Shown: positions 10,936 to 22,114 of the stretch, piece after piece | Layout of the letters: each line of letters starts with the position of its first letter | How positions within the stretch are numbered: position 1 is the first letter of the stretch | Assembly (NCBI RefSeq): GCF_002776525.5 | Contig: NC_045436.1 | Span: 14,543,243 to 14,607,242 of the forward strand | Source: Piliocolobus tephrosceles | Taxonomy: Eukaryota; Chordata; Mammalia; Primates; Cercopithecidae | DNA length: 64,000 nt | Direction: 5' to 3' | Translations under genes and position numbers: made by a program | The notes under the pieces: generated by a model | Database searches by the model: none | What the model saw: only the letters and a program-made list of their open reading frames with translations | Told to the model about the DNA's origin: nothing

Positions 10936-11410
10936 TTCACTTTCTCTCACTGCCATAGCAAATGACCACAAACTTAGTTGGTAAAACAACACAAATTTAT
11001 TACATTATACCCCAGTAGGTCAAAAGTCTGAAGTGATTCTTTTGGGTCTTAGTGGCCTGAAATCAAGGTATCAGCAGGGCTGTATTTCTTTCTGGAGGCC
11101 CTAAAATAGAATCTGTTTTCTTTACTTATCTAAATTCTAGAGGCCTCCTGCATGTATTGGCTCATATACTCTTTCTCTACCGTCATAACTAGTAGCACAG
11201 GATCTTCAAATCCCCTGATAACATCCTGGAAAGGTCTTCTAATTTCAATAATATGTAAGTAGATTAGTGCCATGGAAAACACAGGATAATTTTAAGGTCC
11301 TTAGCTTTAATCACATCTGCAAAGTCCCTTTGCCATGTAAACTAACATATTCACAAGTTTTAAAATTGGGACATTGGCATCAATGGAAATCATTATTCTG
11401 CCTATCACAG
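10936..11410 (-). mobile_element. Ancient LTR-like repeat (MaLR/ERVL kind)
   Basis: Phrases 'actgccatagcaaatgacc', 'aaaacaacacaaatttatt', 'gaaatcaaggtatcagcagg' and 'tctttctggaggccctaaaa' form a familiar mammalian repeat usually met in the order 'gccataacaaattaccac..aacaacagaaatttatt..tggaggc'. Its reverse complement resembles the 3' end of MLT1-like LTRs. The exact family is not assigned and the orientation is tentative. Confidence 0.5.
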
Positions 11411-11422
11411 AAAGTAGCACAT

Positions 11423-11509
11423 TATATTTCATTAATATTAATGAATGAAATAATATATTTCATTAATATTAATGAATGAAATAATATATTTCATTAATAT
11501 TATGAAATA
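11423..11509. repeat. 31-bp palindromic tandem repeat, three copies
   Basis: The unit starts TATATTTCATTAATATTAAT. It begins at 11423, 11454 and 11485; the third copy is truncated and altered at its end. Each full unit contains the perfect 18-bp palindrome TTCATTAATATTAATGAA, so the array can fold in many ways. Confidence 0.9.
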
Positions 11510-13807
11510 TAAGTAAATCATTAAATAAGTTAATGAAGTATACATGTGTTATCTTGGGACCAAAGAAAGTCATAGGAAGCAATCTCTGCTTAATAGAAAA
11601 AAGTTTGTAGTCTTAATATTTAAACGTATTTTCCTCTAAATAAGTATCCTTATACAGGACATATCATGATAACCATCACAAAAAGAATTGAGTCTCATCT
11701 GTTAATCAATTTTATGTGTATTCCTCTGTGTGCATCTAGGTATATGTGTTTCTTTCTACACATATCATGTATCTTTACATGAACAAAAATTTAAACACGA
11801 ATAATCATTCTACTTATTTAAACTAAATGCAGAGATTTTTACTTGTCCTTGTTACTTTTATAAAATATGTATTTTAAAAATAAGTTTCTATTTTTAAATT
11901 TTCTTATCTGTTTGTAGGAAATGAGATACACAGAAAGCTACCACAGAGTAGGAAAAATTAATTGATTATTAAGACAAAATGCAAATTAAAACTTAGGACA
12001 TAAAGCAATTTTTAATTTTCTTTTGTCTAAAATCCCACAGTAATTTATTTTTGCATTTTTTTTAGCACAGATTAAATCATTACAAACACGTTGTTGAGAC
12101 ATTAGAAATGAGCAGGTTTAGTCAATTTGCTGATAGGGCTACGTTTATAGTAACATTAAAATGATGACGTGGGAAGTTTGATTTTGGGATCATTACAAAT
12201 GACCTTAGCATCACCCACATTCTGCTTTTCATTTGGCTACATTTGCTACCCATAAGCAACTATTAGTGTTTAATTCCTTTAAAAAAGGATTTGGTGATTT
12301 TTGAACAGATATACTTTGCATGGAGACAATATTTTTATGTTGTTCTTAATCCTATATATCTAAAAGAAAATGTAGGATTAGAAAGAAGTAACCTGAGGCA
12401 GGTTCTGGACACAATGGTAGACAGAGGAATGTTTTGGACAAGCATAACCTTGACCCATTTTTATTCATTTGTTCAAACAATAGTGAGTAAACATAGAACA
12501 CTGAGATAGAATTCAAAATTTAGCACAACAACAATTGCTATGCACCATGTTTACCTATAAGAGTTATTTGTGTTTTAAACTGGGTTTAAAACATTTAACA
12601 AGATATATACTGTCTGCCCTCACAGATCTCATGGACTAGTAATTAAAAGATGTATATAGGCTATTATGTTACAATATTGTTTATCTAATAAGTACTTTGT
12701 GGGATTCTTCCCTCCTTTTTCTTCTTTTGAGGGTACTGAACCAGTTATTTTCATGTAAGCAACGCTGTCCATTTAATTTGTACTGTTTTAGGTCAAAGGA
12801 ATAAGATTATGATCTTTATGAATGGCAGTAGAGATAATATTGTTCCTCAATACATCGGACTCCGATTAAGAGAAGTTGTTCTTAGAACTGAATATGTGAC
12901 ATGGTATAAAACAAAAACTAGGACACCTGAAATTTTAGGGTATGATGGTGCTAAAGGTTCTGAAGAAAGTTATCGATCTTCTTTGGCCTCCATAATTTAA
13001 CTTTTTTGAAGTAAGGTATCATAATAGTGTTACATGCTACCAAGTTTTAAAAATAAATAGAAAACATTCAGGAAAAGAGTGCTTTAATTATATACGAAAG
13101 TAGACTTCACACCAGCATGTTTTGAGAAAAAAATGTTGCATATGACAGAGATCAAAAACTAGATAGCAAGAAAATCAAAGTGATGTCATGTAAACATGAT
13201 CTTATCATATTGATCCTATTAATAGCACAAGTAGAAAACTGTAATTCATTCTTTATTGTTATCAATCTATCTTGATCATATACACATACATGCAAATGTT
13301 TTATTCTAGCTTCTCCTTTGCAGGTAGAATGATGACTTGTTAATATTTATGTTATCTGTTTTTAACACAGTGTTCGATGTGTGGTAGTCATTGGCATATT
13401 TTGATAAAGTGAACTACTGCCCTGCTTCACAGCTTGTTTGCCATTCCACACATAACAATACATATTCACCATTTCTTATGATCCTTCTCACATCTATAAT
13501 GGTAGTTGATGCTGTTTCATTGGCATGGAATGCCTCTACTTCCTTTTCCTGTCCAGGTACTTCTTCATCTGGTTTAATGCTTCCACATGCTTCAATACAC
13601 TACTCAAATCTTGCTTTTCATCAAAAGGGAAATCTTCTTCAATTCTCAACCCCATTATGTTCCCAAGGCATCTTCACATAGTTTTTAGTATTACAATTAC
13701 GTTACTGTGTGAGAGTTATTATTTAGTTTGACTTTCTCTCCACTGATCTCAGTACCTGCAAGACATCTTTCTTTATGTGAATTTGGTAATCAATTATCAT
13801 CCATGAC
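11510..13807. other. AT-rich sequence without recognised features
   Basis: About 2.3 kb. Open stretches of 60-96 codons (for example 12809-13000 and 13391-13681 on the plus strand) show no family resemblance and no flanking splice or promoter logic, so I do not call them genes. Confidence 0.45.
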
Positions 13808-13890
13808 TTGCCATAACTAGTTATCACTATGAGCAACTATTTTTTTAATCTCTGGACTTCAATTTCCTCACCTATATAATACTAATGTTG
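13808..13890 (+). repeat. MIR-like fragment
   Basis: 'aatctctggacttcaatttc' then 'ctcacctatataatac' follows the MIR phrase 'cctctctgtgcctcagtttcctcatctgtaaaat'. Very short and diverged. Confidence 0.4.
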
Positions 13891-14559
13891 GAATATTTAA
13901 TAGTCACAGTATTTTTGACATATTAAAAATTTACAGTAATAGTCTCCAATGATAATAAAAACAAAAAAAACTGATAAAAAACCTGAATATGGAGATCTGT
14001 AGTACTCTCTAGTTTTTCCAAGAAGAAAAAAAATTAAAACTCATATTATCAACAACAAATAACATTTATATATCTATATATATGTATCTATCTACCTATA
14101 TATGTTTACAGATGTATGTAAATTATATATATATACGTATAAAATCCTTTTAGAAATAATTTTCTGAATTGCTGAGATTATGTTTTTTTACATTTCTGCA
14201 TAAAAAGAAGAGTTGTCCCAAATATTTTGGAGTTTCCTCCTATTTTCCTAATAAAAGGATGAAATGTTTATAATGCACATTCAGAATGCTACAAAGAGAT
14301 TTATTTATTATTTCTTACAAGCTTACATCTAACCTAATTCCAATTTCTACTTCATAAAATGTGTTCCCATTTACTTTTCTAATAAAAATCTGCTCTAAAG
14401 AACTCAGGTAAATATAGATATTGATTATCATATTTTCAATCATCCTGATGCTCTATTCATTAAAATAAATTATGTAATTCAAATTAAAGCAGTAACTCAT
14501 TCTTTTAACTTTCATAATCCAAAATTCCAAAATGTTTGTGCTTAAGGTTCTGCACATGT
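13891..14559. repeat. AT-rich sequence with (TA)/(TATC) low-complexity run
   Basis: 14063-14145 is a mixed TA/TATC simple repeat ('tatctatatatatgtatc', 'aattatatatatatacg'). Nothing else is seen. Confidence 0.6.
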
Positions 14560-15115
14560 CACAAATATATGTCATTTTGGAGCTGAAGGAGTTAAGAATA
14601 CACTATGCCAAAATATGTTGCTTTGTCATATTGATCATTTTGTGTTGAAGGCACTTAAGAAACAGCAGATGCAGGAAGGGCTTTCTGACCTACTCTTTTT
14701 TACTTAAAAAAGGCCATAAAAATTCCCATGAGAAAGGTGCTCTCCCTGTACCAGGAAAATAACCTTATCACCAGAGACTGGGAATTGACATTAAAATAGA
14801 TCTGCACAAATGAATATTCTAAAATGATCCTCATCTTCCACTAGTTTTCTCCACCTCCCCCTGCCCACCACAAGTATCTCCTATTCACTTCCCCGCAATT
14901 TATTGCCTCTAGCCCAAACCCCTTTTCTTGTCATTTCCTCACAAACTTATTATTTTGTTATCAAAAAAGTATAAAAGCTTTCCACTGTGTCCATTTCTCT
15001 GGGTCTTCATTCTCTCATGAAGTTTCCTATATACTTGTAAAAATTTTACTAAAACTTGCATGATTTTCTCCTGTTAAGCTATCTTATGTTGGTCTATTTC
15101 TGAGCCCAGCCAGGG
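14560..15115 (+). mobile_element. Class I-type solitary LTR
   Basis: It has LTR layout on the plus strand: pyrimidine-rich 'ccacctccccctgcccacca', a TATA-type box 'aaagtataaaagctttcc' (about 14965-14982), then 'tgggtcttcattct' and 'cttatgttggtctatttctg', and a 3' end around 'gagcccagccaggga'. The downstream 'aacctaagtgga' is typical of sequence next to MER4/MER31-group LTRs. No internal viral genes follow. Family not assigned. Confidence 0.55.
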
Positions 15116-15289
15116 AACCTAAGTGGATACAGGAACATTTTTATTTTCTCCCCAGCAGACGCTGTGTATTTTTTGTGCTATCACAATGTTTCACCTTGCC
15201 TTGTTCCCTTTTGACCTCTTTTTCTTCTTTTATTCTTTCATCAATTTCACACAGTCATCCTTATGTTGCTTCTATATTTATCATTTCTC

Positions 15290-15673
15290 TACTTCTGAAG
15301 TAGGAAGCAAGGCTGGACTCTGGAGGTGGGGCTCAGACACCAAATCAAAATGAGGACTGATGGGCAGAAGTACCTTTTAATAAGATGCACCCACCACTGT
15401 GCCATGTCAGTTTACCATTGCCATGGCAACATTGAGGCATACCTGCCCCTTTCCATGGCAATGACCTGATGATCCAAATGTTACTACCTCTTCCCTAGAA
15501 ATTTCTGCATTAACAGTCCCTTAATCTACCTGTAAATAAAAGTAGGAATAAATATGACTGCAAAACTGCCCTGAGCTGCTACTCTCAGCATATTGCCTAT
15601 GGGGTAGCCCTGTTCTTCAGAGCAGAATGCAGTCACATTGCTGTAACACTGCTGGAACTGTAATACCTCTTCA
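15290..15673 (+). mobile_element. ERV LTR, first part (split by an Alu)
   Basis: 'gccatgtcagtttaccattg', 'ccatggcaacattgagg', 'aaataaaagtaggaataaat', 'ctgagctgctactctcagc' and 'tgcctatggggtagccctg' form a well-known class I LTR series. It breaks off at 'cctcttcag', where an Alu is inserted, and resumes after it at 15941. Confidence 0.65.
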
Positions 15674-15940
15674 GTCAGTGGCTCACACCTGTAATACCAG
15701 CACTTTGGGAGGCTGAGGTGGGCAGATCACTTGAGGTCAGGAGTTAGCCTGGCCAACATGGTGAAACCCTGTCTCTACTAAAAATACAAAAAAATAGCCA
15801 TGCGTGGTGGTGTGCTCTTGTAATCCCAGCTACTTGGGAGGCTGAGGCAAGAGAATTGCTTGAGCCCGGCAGGCAGAGGTTGTAGTGAGCCGAGATCACA
15901 CAACTGCACTCCAGCCTGGCTGAGAGAATGAGACCCTCTC
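15674..15940 (+). repeat. Alu inserted in an LTR
   Basis: It runs from 'cagtggctcacacctgtaat' through 'tgaaaccctgtctctactaa' and 'ctgcactccagcctggctga' to a short degenerate tail. The first few bases of the Alu are missing or mutated. Joining the flanks restores the continuity of the LTR, so the Alu is the younger of the two. Confidence 0.95.
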
Positions 15941-16050
15941 AAAAGAAAAGCTGTTTCCTTCTACCACCACCTTGCCCTTGAATTATTTCCTGGGCAAAGC
16001 CAAGACCCTCTTGGGCTGAACCCCACTTTGGGACTTGCCAGTACTGTACT
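15941..16050 (+). mobile_element. ERV LTR, second part
   Basis: 'aaagctgtttccttctacca', 'cttgcccttgaattatttcc' and 'gcaaagccaagaccctc' continue the U5 end of the LTR begun at 15290. Confidence 0.6.
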
Positions 16051-16092
16051 TTGTTTTTCATAATCTATTTATTATGCATTTAAGTCTTTCAG

Positions 16093-16226
16093 GCCATGTA
16101 TAGTGGCTCACATCTATAATGTCAGCACTTTAGGAGGTCAAGGCAGGAGGAGTGTTTCAGCCCAGGAGTTCAAGACCAGCCTGGGCAACCTAGCACCCAT
16201 GTATGCAGAAAGTAAATACACACACA

Positions 16227-16296
<70 letters not shown>

Positions 16297-16448
16297 GCCG
16301 AGTTTGGTGGCACACACCTGTAGTCATAGCTACTCGGAGGCCAGAGGCAGGAGTATGGCTTGGGGGGAGTCGAGGTGGCAGTGAACCGTGATAGCGCCAC
16401 TGCACTCCAGCCTGGGTGACAGAGCCAGACCCTGTCTCAAAAAAACAA
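16093..16448 (+). repeat. Alu with a large internal microsatellite
   Basis: The left arm (16093-16195) and right arm (16297-16440) are separated by a (CA)n(TA)n tract where the middle A-rich linker should be. Target duplications are AAGTCTTTCAG (16082-16092) and AAGTCCTTCAG (16449-16459), one mismatch, which fix the insertion limits. Confidence 0.95.
16216..16296 (+). repeat. (CA)n(TA)n compound microsatellite
   Basis: It starts CACACACAAACACA, continues as pure CA to about 16275, then TA to 16296. It grew from the A-rich linker between the two Alu arms. Confidence 0.98.
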
Positions 16449-16459
16449 AAGTCCTTCAG

Positions 16460-17740
16460 TTTAACCATTGAAAAGTTATAGCCAGCTACTGAGGCTTGAG
16501 AGGAAAACAGACTATGTATTTAGAGAATTATTAATTGCAAAGACGGCGAAGAAATAAATTTAAAAACATTCTCATTTTCTCATTAAATATTGTTTTTCCA
16601 TATATATATAAATATAAAATGATCTAAAAATTCTCTGTTGCAACAATTCTTTATTGCTGCCTAACTTACCTGTTACTCTCCCTGAATAAATTTACTTTTC
16701 AAATAAGAGTCTGAAATACAACAGATGTAATTTCTGAACACAGTAGGAATAGAGTAGGAAATGGGGATAAACAAGCACAAATAATTAAGAAAATATTGCA
16801 TTTACTATGATTATTATTATTATATAACTATAAATTAATATTATATTACTGAAGTAATCAAATTCTAAAGAGAAGTTGAAAGATCATAATAAAACATTTT
16901 AATTTTAGTTATTTTAACAACATCTTACCAGTACATAAATGAAGCTTTGTCAAGCCAAAGTTTAGAAAGAATAAGTTTCACTAAAATAAAAATTAAATTA
17001 TATGATTGCATCTCTGTTTTTAGATTCTTTGCAAAGGAAGTCACAGAAAAACTTCACTGCAACAATTTTTCTTATAAAAGAGCCATTTCAATGAACAAAT
17101 TTAGATGATAAAAAGCCTTTTTATAAATAACTAAATTAAGCAAGAAAATAGAAATAACTTTTGTGGAAGTCATTAAATTACATAGTCATAACACTAAAAA
17201 TAAAAAGCCAAAGAAATCTAATAATTCCTCCTTGCCTTACTGCAGATACTATCCAATAACACAGATTTATGAATTCACCATTTTTTTTGCTTAGCCAGAT
17301 TTTAGAAATTTATTTCTTTACATATTCTCATATTAATTTCTCTTGTATTGTCAAATGCAATAGAACTTTTGGAAACAAACAGAAAAGCTAATTCAGAATC
17401 ATGTTTTGACACTTTCATAAAAGAAAGATGATCTCAGAAGGGCAAAGAGAATTTAAAGAGAACGGCAATGCATAAAATTAGAATTGATCATTTCACATAA
17501 AGGAGGAGATTTATTTATTATTTCATTTTTTAACTGTGTCCTGTTGAAGACTTTGCATCCCAAGGTTCCTATTTTAAATCACAATCACATGCTAAGAATG
17601 TATATTCACAATTATATTCTAAATAAGCTCTGTAATAAAAAGATAATTAAAAAGATAACTTCTTGAGATATTAATTATTTCTCTCTTGTTTCATTTATTT
17701 TTCTAGTCATTTTCTATATGCAACAATTCTTTGGTTCTCT
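16460..17740. other. AT-rich sequence, nothing assigned
   Basis: About 1.3 kb without a gene or recognisable repeat. A short TA run lies near 16600. Confidence 0.45.
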
Positions 17741-17860
17741 TTACTTAAAATTTTTCAAATACCTGTTATGTGCCAGATGTTTTGATAGATGCTGATGGCA
17801 CAAAACACAAATAAAATGTCATTCTGCTTCATAGAAGCTTACGGTTAAGTATGACCTGCA
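17741..17860 (+). repeat. L2 LINE 3'-end fragment
   Basis: 'acctgttatgtgccagatgt', 'tgatagatgctgatggcac' and 'catagaagcttacggtt' follow the L2 3' end closely ('tactatgtgccaggcact..aggtgctggggata..atggagcttac'). Confidence 0.65.
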
Positions 17861-18014
17861 GATATAAAATGGCAATTTCAATAAAACCTGCAAAGGACAC
17901 GAAAGATACATGCTGGTCACACGCATGCAAAATGGAGCACAAGTGAAGAACTCACTCCTCCAATAATAGGAAATTTTAGGAAGCCTTCCTAGATGATGTT
18001 AGGAGAGAAAATTC

Positions 18015-18405
18015 AGCTGAATTAAATTTAAAAGAATTTCGTTGAGCAAAGAAGGACTCACAAATTGGACAGTCTCCCAAGACAGAGTAGACTCAGACCC
18101 CAGCACAGCCACATGGCTGAGAGGATTTATGGACAGAAAAATGGGTGGGACCTACAGAAAACTGAAGTGAGGTACATAAACAGCTGGAGTGGTTATAGCT
18201 CCACCTTGCCTTGTTTGAACACAGTTTGAAGAGTTGGCAACATTTGATTGGCCAAAACTCAGTGATTGCCACAAGAGTAGGCTACAGTCTGTTTACAATT
18301 CCATTTAGGTTAAGTTCAGGATGTACAGAGAAACCTTTAGGCTAAACTTAAAATATATACGGAGGCAGCTTTAGACTACACTTGATTTAGCAATGGTCAT
18401 GTTTG
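18015..18405 (-). mobile_element. ERVL-like solitary LTR
   Basis: Plus-strand phrases 'gagcaaagaaggactcacaa', 'cagcacagccacatggctga', 'cctgtttgaac'-like text at 18206-18222, 'gattggccaaaactcagtga' and 'aggctacagtctgtttacaa' form an LTR on the minus strand. Its minus-strand 3' end has TTCTTTGCTCAACGAAATTC and TTAAATTTAATTC. The same tail occurs, better preserved, in the plus-strand LTR at 50745-51125. No internal genes are attached. Family name not assigned. Confidence 0.6.
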
Positions 18406-18624
18406 AGGTTATAAACGGTAAGTGGAGATTGTGCTACAGGCAAAGAGGAGATAATGGGCAAAGGGAGGAAGTGTCCTTGAGCTTCACAGTGTATGAAGCC
18501 CTGAATTACTGAACCAAATGGCAATAGAATCAGACGGAAGACACAGGAGTCTGATCGTGGAAGTTTATACCATTTTATGGGAACTTGCCTTTATTCTGGA
18601 GGTCATGGAAAGCCAGTGATGTTT

Positions 18625-18750
18625 TTCAAATACATTTTTATTCATTCCACAATTATTTATCACATAGCTACATATTCTAGGCATTGAGTGCACTGATAAA
18701 CAAAATAGAAATTGCTCCTGTGCTCAGAGTTTACAGAACAGTATGGGAAA
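18625..18750 (+). repeat. L2 LINE 3'-end fragment
   Basis: 'tttttattcattccacaatt', 'tattctaggcattgagtgca', 'ctgataaacaaaatagaaat' and 'ctgtgctcagagtttacaga' follow the L2 3' end in order. Confidence 0.65.
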
Positions 18751-18899
18751 TGTTAATTAAATTTAAAAAAGTATGATTATGAAAATGCACAGGAAAATGA
18801 TAATATTGAACTGCATTTTGGAGAAATCTGTCTTGTGTCAGGATTCAGAATAGATTTGATGATTGTAAATCTAGAGGAAGAAAGGCTCAATAGCACCCA

Positions 18900-19450
18900 G
18901 TTATAACACCCCTGTGAAGGAAACCGAAATACCCCTCTTGAAATACTGAAGATTGCTGAGCTGCAAAAGGTTAAGAAAAGATGGGGGGATCGCTCGGCCT
19001 GTACTTGCCTGATGGCAGGACAGCAATTTACAAAGACCAAAGGGTCTTCCTGGCCTCCTGTCTGCTTTTTCCAGCCTCAAGACAGTCTTTCATTATTATT
19101 ATTTTCTTATTTTTACGAGGCTTGCTTATCAGCTCAGAGATGGGGTGCCAGAGGATCCAGGAGCAGACTTCACTCTTCCCATAAATTTACCTTCCCATAG
19201 TTTCCAACCTCTTGGAAACCTGAAACTACTCTCTTCTCTGCTTTGTTCCTATAAGATTTATGGCTGTTTTAAAAATGCTATTTCAGCAAGGCCCCTAAGC
19301 CACTGTACTGGGAGATAGAAACTCTGGCCTCTCCCAGGTGATGGGTACAGCACACATCAATAAACTTCTGCTGGTTTTCTCTTCTAATCTGACTTTTGTT
19401 TTCAGGAGAGTGTCTCAACTACAAACCTATGAGAGAAACAAAAGAAATTA
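18900..19450 (+). mobile_element. Solitary LTR with polyadenylation signal
   Basis: LTR-like 3' half on the plus strand: 'catcaataaacttctgctgg' (AATAAA at about 19360), then 'ttcaggagagtgtctcaact' and 'aacctatgagagaaac'. That is the usual AATAAA-to-end spacing of ERV LTRs. The 5' boundary is uncertain. No viral genes follow. Family not assigned. Confidence 0.5.
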
Positions 19451-19698
19451 TATTTCCCATACCTGGAAAAAGATAAGAAGCTAAACTCTGAAATATGTTA
19501 ATAATGGTGCATGTAGACTTGAGATTTATGTAAAGAGATAAGATTATAGTACCTGTGGTGATTGCTGTTATATGGGATATATGATAATTATAGAGAGATT
19601 CTTGGAAAACCTACAGGCTTCTGCTTTGATCAACTTGATGAACAGCAAAATCTTTAACTCACACATAGAAATATCTTTTAAAAAATCATAGTAAGACT

Positions 19699-19975
19699 GG
19701 GTGCGGTGGCTCATGACTGTAATCCCAGTACTTTGAGAGGCTGAGGCAGGTGGATTACCTGAGGTCAGGGGCTCAAGAACAGCTTGGCCAACATGGTGAA
19801 ACCCTGTCTTTACTAAAAATACAAAATTAACCAGATGTGGTGGCACACACCCGTGATCACAGCTACTGAGGAGGCTGAGGCAGGAGAATCTCTTAGAATC
19901 CGGGAAGCAGAGGTTGCAGTCAGCCGAGATCATGCCACTGCACTCCAACCTGGGCAACAGAGTGAGACTCTGTCT

Positions 19976-20020
<45 letters not shown>
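19699..20020 (+). repeat. Full-length Alu with very long A-tail
   Basis: Complete Alu followed by an uninterrupted A-run of about 48 bases. It is flanked by a perfect 17-bp target duplication AAAATCATAGTAAGACT (19682-19698 and 20021-20037). The body shows several changes from consensus ('ccaacctgggcaacag', 'gttgcagtcagccgagatc'), so the Alu is not new although its tail is long and pure. Confidence 0.97.
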
Positions 20021-20029
<9 letters not shown>

Positions 20030-20246
20030 GTAAGACTGTGTGCTCTAATGATCAATACAGTTAATTACTTTTTAAAATATGTGTCCTATTCAGCAGCATG
20101 TGTTACTATTTCTTTCTTATTAACAGGAATAATTTTTCTTCTCAAGTTTTTATCACAAAGCATACATTATTTAAGCATTCAGTTATCAAAATAGGGTAAA
20201 TATTTTTTTACCAGAAGTAAAGACGAATAATTAATAATCAAGTATC

Positions 20247-20345
20247 AAGGCAGGAGAATGGTGTGAATCTGGGAAGTGGAACTTGTAGTGAGCCGAGATT
20301 GCACCACTGCACTCCAGCTTAGGCAATAGAGGGAGACTCCGTCTC

Positions 20346-20381
<36 letters not shown>
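20247..20381 (+). repeat. 3'-terminal Alu fragment with (ATC)n tail
   Basis: It starts at 'aaggcaggagaatggtgtga', ends 'gactccgtctcaaaatcatc', and its tail has become about eleven ATC units. Flanking duplications ATCAAGTATC are at 20237-20246 and 20382-20391, so this is a truncated insertion, not a remnant of a deletion. Confidence 0.93.

Positions 20382-20384
<3 letters not shown>
20347..20384 (+). repeat. (ATC)n microsatellite
   Basis: Trinucleotide run formed at the Alu tail/target-site junction, whose sequence AAAATC could seed it. Confidence 0.97.
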
Positions 20385-20385
<1 letters not shown>

Positions 20386-20519
20386 AGTATCTGGAAAGGG
20401 AGATTGTCTAAGTAAAAAATAATGGAATAAAACACAACATGAATGATTAAAAGATTTAACTTTATGAATTACACAAAACTTTAGGTATTTAATGGCTTTA
20501 AAAGTTTACCTGATTTCTG

Positions 20520-20807
20520 GCTGAACATGGTGGCTCATGCCAGTGATTCCAGCACCTTGACAAGCCGAGGTGGGTGGATTGCTTGAGCTCAGAGTCCAAG
20601 ACCAGCCTGGTCAACATGGTGAAATCTCGCCTCTACAAAATCATACAAAAATTAGCCAGGCATGGTGGTGGACAACTGTAGTTCTGACTACTTGGGAGGC
20701 TGAGGTGGTAGAGTCACTTTAACTCAGGAGGCAGGGGTTGCAATGAGCCAAGATCGTGCCACTGCACTCCAGTCTGGGTGACAGAGTGAGACCCTTTCTA
20801 AAAAAAA
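20520..20807 (+). repeat. Old Alu
   Basis: It runs from 'ggctgaacatggtggctcat' through 'caaaaattagccaggcatgg' and 'actgcactccagtctgggtg' to a short A-tail. Many differences from consensus suggest an AluJ or old AluS. Confidence 0.95.
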
Positions 20808-22114
20808 GTGTATTTGATTTTTATCATATGCAGCAGCCTGCAAGGTTTTGCATGATTATTTTTCTCCCTACCTCTTCAGCTTCACCTCACACTAGTGTCT
20901 TTAAATTTTCTTTGGACAACCTCATCTAAGTGTCCTGCCTACTTTGGTTATTTCTTACTTTTTTCAAGCCATTATTTGCTCAGAAAAACTCCATAGAAAC
21001 TTCAGCATCACATAAGTATTGCGCACTCTATAAAACATGTATTTTTTTCCTTCATAGTTCCTTCCCAAGCTGCAATTTTAGATTTATTTGTTGACAGTTT
21101 TATAAGTAAAGCAATGTCTATGCCCACCTGAGCCTATTTTTGTTCAATCTTCTATCTCCAAAGTATTGTCTTGCCATTTCTAGAATATAATGGGTGTGCA
21201 GGAATGCATAACAAATGATAAAAACAAATAAAAATTGATGTGAACAATGAAAAAAAAATTCAAAGGCAAAACAAATCCAAAAATATGTGTAGCTGAAAAA
21301 GTAATAATTACTAGTTCATATGAGAAGGAAAAAAATCCAAAAACTAAACAAAAAATGTGAAGAAATTCAAAGACCAAATAGTCATTTCAATAAATGAGAA
21401 ATATATTTTGAAAAACCACAAGAATAAAAGTAATCACACTAGTTAAAAATATGTATTAAAAGAATATAATGCCACATTTCTTTTTCAAGTTACCACATAT
21501 TTGCTAAAATACAGTGAAGCAAGCAACATAATGGATATATATTATGAGTATGAATTAGAATAATAATTTTTATAAATAAATATTGTACTGTATCAAGCAC
21601 TTTATAACTATGTCTCAATCACTGTACATATGATAAACTTATTAAGTTGGTATTGATTCCCAAACTTCAGAGACTAAAAGCCTTCTCTTTTCTGTACTAC
21701 ATTACTGCTGGAGTTTTCATGTAAACTAGATTCTACCAATCAGATGCCCTCCTGTATGATGTGGAATGCAGAAAAAAGTCAGAATCCACATTTCTGTTGT
21801 TTTGAGTATTGCTCCTGGCAATAATAGCAGTGTTCATAGTAAGGTCGTGATTCATCATGAATGTCACAAAATAGATTTTATGGAGGTGACTGTATCTCAT
21901 AGATGTGATGGACTCCCTGCAGTCAACACTAATAGCTATGGCCTCCCAAAGTTCCACCTGCCTGATAGTGTCACCTAGTAGCTAAGTTTTCTGTTGATTA
22001 TTCTGTGTTAACCCTGGAGCCTCAGTCTGAAGATTGTACATCTAGCCCTTTCAAATATTTTATAAGTGGCAGAGTTTTAAAGTGGATTTTTGAAAATAAA
22101 AGTTACTATTTACA
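20808..22114. other. AT-rich sequence with a possible L2 piece
   Basis: No gene seen. Around 21575-21690 'tactgtatcaagcactttat' and 'ataaacttattaagttggta' followed by 'ccaaacttcagagac' resemble L2/MIR ('actgtgccaagcactttaca..gaggtaggtact..cagatgag'), weakly. Confidence 0.35.

Noticed and set aside
12809..13000. 63-codon plus-strand open frame in unique sequence
   Set aside because: No family resemblance, no splice-site or promoter context, and the length is within chance for AT-rich DNA.
13391..13731. Overlapping 96- and 68-codon plus-strand frames
   Set aside because: Two frames of the same DNA, neither with a recognisable domain; low-complexity Ser/Phe-rich translation.
16170..16468. Frames rich in alternating Val-Cys or Thr-His
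   Set aside because: Translation of the (CA)n microsatellite inside an Alu, not protein.
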